From Paenibacillus tundrae (GTDB lineage: Bacteria > Bacillota > Bacilli > Paenibacillales > Paenibacillaceae), in contig NZ_CP145605.1 in assembly GCF_036884255.1 (NCBI RefSeq), positions 4,836,001 to 4,900,000 on the forward strand: 64,000 nucleotides of DNA. Reading direction: 5' to 3'. Of this stretch, positions 61,790-64,000 are shown one piece after another. Within the stretch, counting starts at the first letter, position 1; each line of letters begins with the position of its first letter. The notes below the pieces were generated by a model. That model was not told the origin of the DNA. It saw only the letters and a program-made list of their open reading frames with translations, and did not search any database. The translations under genes were made by a program, and so were the position numbers.

Positions 61790-62137
61790 TTACAACTTGT
61801 CCACCTGTAATAAGGTGATTGGCTTTACGGTAACTGCCGAACTAATCTGCTCCTCGGAGAGCACATTGAGCTTGAGCAGACTCTTGAGCTTGTTGTTGTC
61901 CACCTTGGACAGTAAACGCCAGATTTCAGGATCGGGAAGAATTGCGTATAGCTTCTGATCATCATATTCCTTCCGCTGCTGTAGCACCGTTTTTACAACA
62001 TACCCACCAAGTTCTGTCTCATACACACCTTGCTCCGCGCAGTACCCCAAGATGTCATCCCGTAGGACAGAAAGACGTTGCTCGATTTCCTTTTGCTGCT
62101 GTTTCAACTCAAAATAATCCCGTACCTTCTGTTCCAT
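61790..62137 (-). CDS. Small coiled-coil-type protein of unknown function
   Basis: 115 aa, cytosolic. Helical N-terminus rich in Gln/Glu (YFELKQQQKEIEQRLSVLRD) then a beta-hairpin (VYETELGGYVVKTVLQQRKE) and a helical C-terminus. ATG 62137 has GGGAG 10 nt upstream; GTG 62146 and ATG 62143 are alternative starts. No family recognised with confidence; it resembles small phage or nuclease-inhibitor-like proteins only in shape. Confidence 0.5.
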   Translation of the reverse strand: MEQKVRDYFELKQQQKEIEQRLSVLRDDILGYCAEQGVYETELGGYVVKTVLQQRKEYDDQKLYAILPDPEIWRLLSKVDNNKLKSLLKLNVLSEEQISSAVTVKPITLLQVDKL

Positions 62138-62183
62138 CCTCATCACGCTCCCTCTATACCATACCTATGCGAGACATGAGGAT

Positions 62184-62510
62184 TTAGGACAGGTTGTTGA
62201 GGATTACTCGCCAGGGCGTAGATCCGTACTCTTGAGGATGAAGAACGATTACAATTACGATCGTCATTAGGATGATTGCTATCCAAATGAAAATGTTGAA
62301 CCAATGAAGACGATTATTCTTCACTGCAATCTTTGAGCTAATGAACATCCCGATCAGAATGATCAGAACATTCACCATATACGTAAATGGAACCGTTAAG
62401 ATCCTTCCTAACCCCGTTGCGGGGAAATAAAAAATCATAAGTTGTATCGAAATGATCGTAGGGAGTAAAGCTAATAAGAATATAAGTATTTTACGTAGCA
62501 GTTCTCTCAC
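62184..62510 (-). CDS. Small membrane protein of unknown function
   Basis: 108 aa with three hydrophobic segments (ILIFLLALLPTIISIQLMIF; VNVLIILIGMFISS; IFIWIAIILMTIVIVIVL). GTG 62510 lies 5 nt after the upstream stop; its ribosome site (AGAAGG) is very close, so the start is uncertain. Probably co-transcribed with the 165-aa gene. No family recognised. Confidence 0.55.
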   Translation of the reverse strand: MRELLRKILIFLLALLPTIISIQLMIFYFPATGLGRILTVPFTYMVNVLIILIGMFISSKIAVKNNRLHWFNIFIWIAIILMTIVIVIVLHPQEYGSTPWRVILNNLS

Positions 62511-62515
62511 ACCTT

Positions 62516-63013
62516 CTACTTATCTTCAGCCCAACCTTCAAACCAAGCTTTATCTGTGAACTCATTCCATTCCATTGTCACACGATTACAACGAATCACA
62601 ACGTAAGCATAATCTGTGTTGTGTTTAACCGATCCAATACCCTCGAACCGATGTACATATCCATTTGGGTGACGCTGCTCCGAATGCTGTAACACTTCAA
62701 AATCCTCTAATATCTCTAACATGTCGACTTCTCTCGGATGAGAGTCTTCTTCCGCATCAGGGTCGTCTTGCTTAGCACTCTCAGAAGTATCATACAAGAC
62801 AGACTCAATACCCTCGGCATGTTCTAACCGAAGCCTCGCTTCTCCCGTGCACATGCTTAGTCCAGTCGAATTCAGAGGATGATCTGCGAGCACATCAATA
62901 TGTCCAAACGTTAAGATTAGATCCGCACCGGATACAACCACCTCTTTTATCAAACAATCATGCAGAGATATAAGTTGTAACGTATTTTCAGAGATATAAG
63001 CCGCTTGCTCCAT
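62516..63013 (-). CDS. Uncharacterised cytosolic protein
   Basis: 165 aa, no signal or membrane segment. Starts with SLHDCLIKEVVVSGADLILT, resembling small Firmicute beta-fold proteins of unknown role (an 'His-Asp-Cys' start is common in them), with an acidic middle (DDPDAEEDSHPREVDMLEIL) and WNEFTDKAWFEGWAEDK at the end. AAGGATGGAG precedes the ATG. Precedes the small membrane protein gene by 5 nt. Confidence 0.6.
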   Translation of the reverse strand: MEQAAYISENTLQLISLHDCLIKEVVVSGADLILTFGHIDVLADHPLNSTGLSMCTGEARLRLEHAEGIESVLYDTSESAKQDDPDAEEDSHPREVDMLEILEDFEVLQHSEQRHPNGYVHRFEGIGSVKHNTDYAYVVIRCNRVTMEWNEFTDKAWFEGWAEDK

Positions 63014-63096
63014 AATAACTCCATCCTTTCTACATTAAAATTCCTGAATTTAAAATTGAGTTATCCCTCCTCATGTGATCATGTTATGCGCAAAAA

Positions 63097-63120
63097 CGAA
63101 AAAACCGCGTGCTTCGCGGT
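63097..63120 (-). terminator. Terminator at the end of the 96-aa membrane protein gene
   Basis: Minus strand ACCGCG-AAGCA-CGCGGT followed by TTTTTTCG. The stem begins at the stop codon itself (TGA at 63120-63122). Confidence 0.85.
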
Positions 63121-63410
63121 CACTGTTCCACACGAGATGAACCCCATCTGTTCTTAATGTATATACCAACGTGTATGAAGAAATAAATCATCAGCACATT
63201 AATAATGAACGCACCCAGCCCGATGGATACTCCTGCCATAAACCAAGGGTACCCCGTTGTATGTCCCAGATGATATTGTGTAAAGAATCGAAACGGCAAC
63301 CCATATTCTGTCCGCGATACTCCTTCCGTATATACTGTTCCAGGAAGGAGCAGTACAGATAAGACCGTTAACCATGTTGATATATTAAGAATTCTATAAT
63401 TAATCTTCAA
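63120..63410 (-). CDS. Small membrane protein of unknown function
   Basis: 96 aa with two hydrophobic segments (ISTWLTVLSVLLLPGTVY; IGLGAFIINVLMIYFFIHVG). TTG 63410 has GGAGG 8 nt upstream, and the stop codon runs straight into the terminator stem. No family recognised. Confidence 0.6.
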   Translation of the reverse strand: MKINYRILNISTWLTVLSVLLLPGTVYTEGVSRTEYGLPFRFFTQYHLGHTTGYPWFMAGVSIGLGAFIINVLMIYFFIHVGIYIKNRWGSSRVEQ

Positions 63411-63485
63411 TTCTATATCCTCCAGTCTTTACAGAATTAGCTTACAACTCATAGACCTACTCGTCATCAGCCTTAGCTAATCACT

Positions 63486-63908
63486 CTATTGATTCGGATA
63501 TTTTTCCTGCAAGAAACGTACCGATTGTGTAATCAACGCTTGTAGTACAAGCACGTCAATGTCTGCAACTTTGTTAATGTAGACACAAGCTTTCCCAGTC
63601 GTATGCTTACCTAAATCGCTCAATAGTGCCTCTCGCTCCGTATCTCCTGTGGCGAAATATAAACTGATCTTGGCTTTGCGGGGTGAAAAACCGACCAGCG
63701 GTGCATCACCTTCATGTCCTGATTCATATCGATAATGATAGCTGCCGAATCCGATAATACTCGGTCCCCACATCTTGGCTTCATATCCCGTCGTTTCTGT
63801 GAAAATATCTAATAATTGATATGCATCCTCACGTTTCTTCGGGTTCCCTACACTTTCAATAAACTCAATGACACTGCCATCGGTTTCTTTTGTTTTTGGT
63901 TGTACCAT
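63486..63908 (-). CDS. DUF1801-family protein (YdhG-like)
   Basis: 140 aa cytosolic. KREDAYQLLDIFTETTGYEA, KMWGPSIIGFGSYHYRYES and GFSPRKAKISLYF are the DUF1801 signature, an iron-chaperone-like fold related to frataxin in structure but of unproven function in bacteria. ATG 63908 with AAGGGAGTG 10 nt upstream. Single gene; DNA from 63909 to 64000 shows no further gene. Confidence 0.9.
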   Translation of the reverse strand: MVQPKTKETDGSVIEFIESVGNPKKREDAYQLLDIFTETTGYEAKMWGPSIIGFGSYHYRYESGHEGDAPLVGFSPRKAKISLYFATGDTEREALLSDLGKHTTGKACVYINKVADIDVLVLQALITQSVRFLQEKYPNQ

Positions 63909-64000
63909 AGGTGATTTTCACTCCCTTCATTCCACCACTTGCCATTTACTCCTATTAATTATACACGAAGCAAGTACATATTTACCTTAATTATCCTAAT

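Noticed and set aside
1..64000. tRNA, rRNA, CRISPR arrays, insertion sequences and prophage genes
   Set aside because: Looked for cloverleaf-like CCA ends, spaced direct repeats, transposase and integrase motifs; none found by eye.

Overview
The window looks like chromosomal DNA of a Paenibacillus-type Firmicute (mid-40s % G+C by eye). Evidence: AGGAGG-type ribosome sites, frequent TTG/GTG starts, LplABC-type polysaccharide-oligomer importers paired with YesM/YesN-type two-component systems, CcpA (cre)-like boxes, a perfect SigD -10 element, and lipoprotein solute-binding proteins. I see no rRNA, tRNA, CRISPR, transposase, integrase or phage structural gene. The window opens inside one gene (a sugar permease) and ends in intergenic DNA.

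Layout. 1-3.2 kb: sugar ABC importer (permease fragment plus binding lipoprotein) with a LacI-family repressor; four copies of a TGAAA-N4-TTTCA operator tie them together. 3.2-10.5 kb: metallophosphoesterase, YqkB-like Fe-S protein, a chemotaxis receptor with a SigD promoter, small membrane/secreted proteins, a mazEF toxin-antitoxin pair, and a DUF2089 regulator coupled to a 57-aa membrane peptide. 10.7-13.3 kb: MFS transporter and ROK-type repressor, with a structured 180-bp repeat in the transporter leader. 13.4-19.0 kb: accessory region with a small protein/XRE repressor pair sharing overlapping face-to-face promoters, then an AT-rich 1360-aa protein (Cap4/DUF4297-like nuclease plus STAND NTPase, i.e. 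an Avs-like anti-phage candidate), the broken tail of a subtilisin-like protease, and a small lipoprotein. 19.1-25.3 kb: three-gene ABC-2 exporter, divergent TetR regulator, amidohydrolase, DUF4304 protein and a small membrane protein.

25.4-31 kb: pstS-pstC-pstA-pstB phosphate importer, preceded by a stalk-domain/beta-propeller exported protein; a PhoP-box-like array upstream suggests they share Pho control. 31.3-32.7 kb: alpha/beta hydrolase and a second full copy of the structured repeat. 32.7-42.4 kb: carbohydrate locus with an LplB-LplC-LplA importer, a secreted and a cytosolic GH43-like enzyme, and a divergent YesM/YesN kinase-regulator pair, with two cre-like sites between them. 42.6-48.3 kb: flavin monooxygenase, two MFS exporters, GNAT acetyltransferase and an ArsR-type regulator with an obvious operator. 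48.4-51.9 kb: SMI1/KNR4-type protein with an uncharacterised partner, purine nucleoside phosphorylase and small proteins. 52.1-61.6 kb: xylan-oligomer locus: intracellular GH10 xylanase, response regulator, histidine kinase, second response regulator, and an LplA/LplB/LplC importer, resembling the aldouronate-utilisation cluster known from Paenibacillus. 61.8-64 kb: small uncharacterised proteins and a DUF1801 protein.

The most interesting candidates are the Avs-like nuclease-NTPase and its AT-rich setting, the XRE promoter switch beside it, and the dispersed long inverted-repeat element (two full copies, one remnant).
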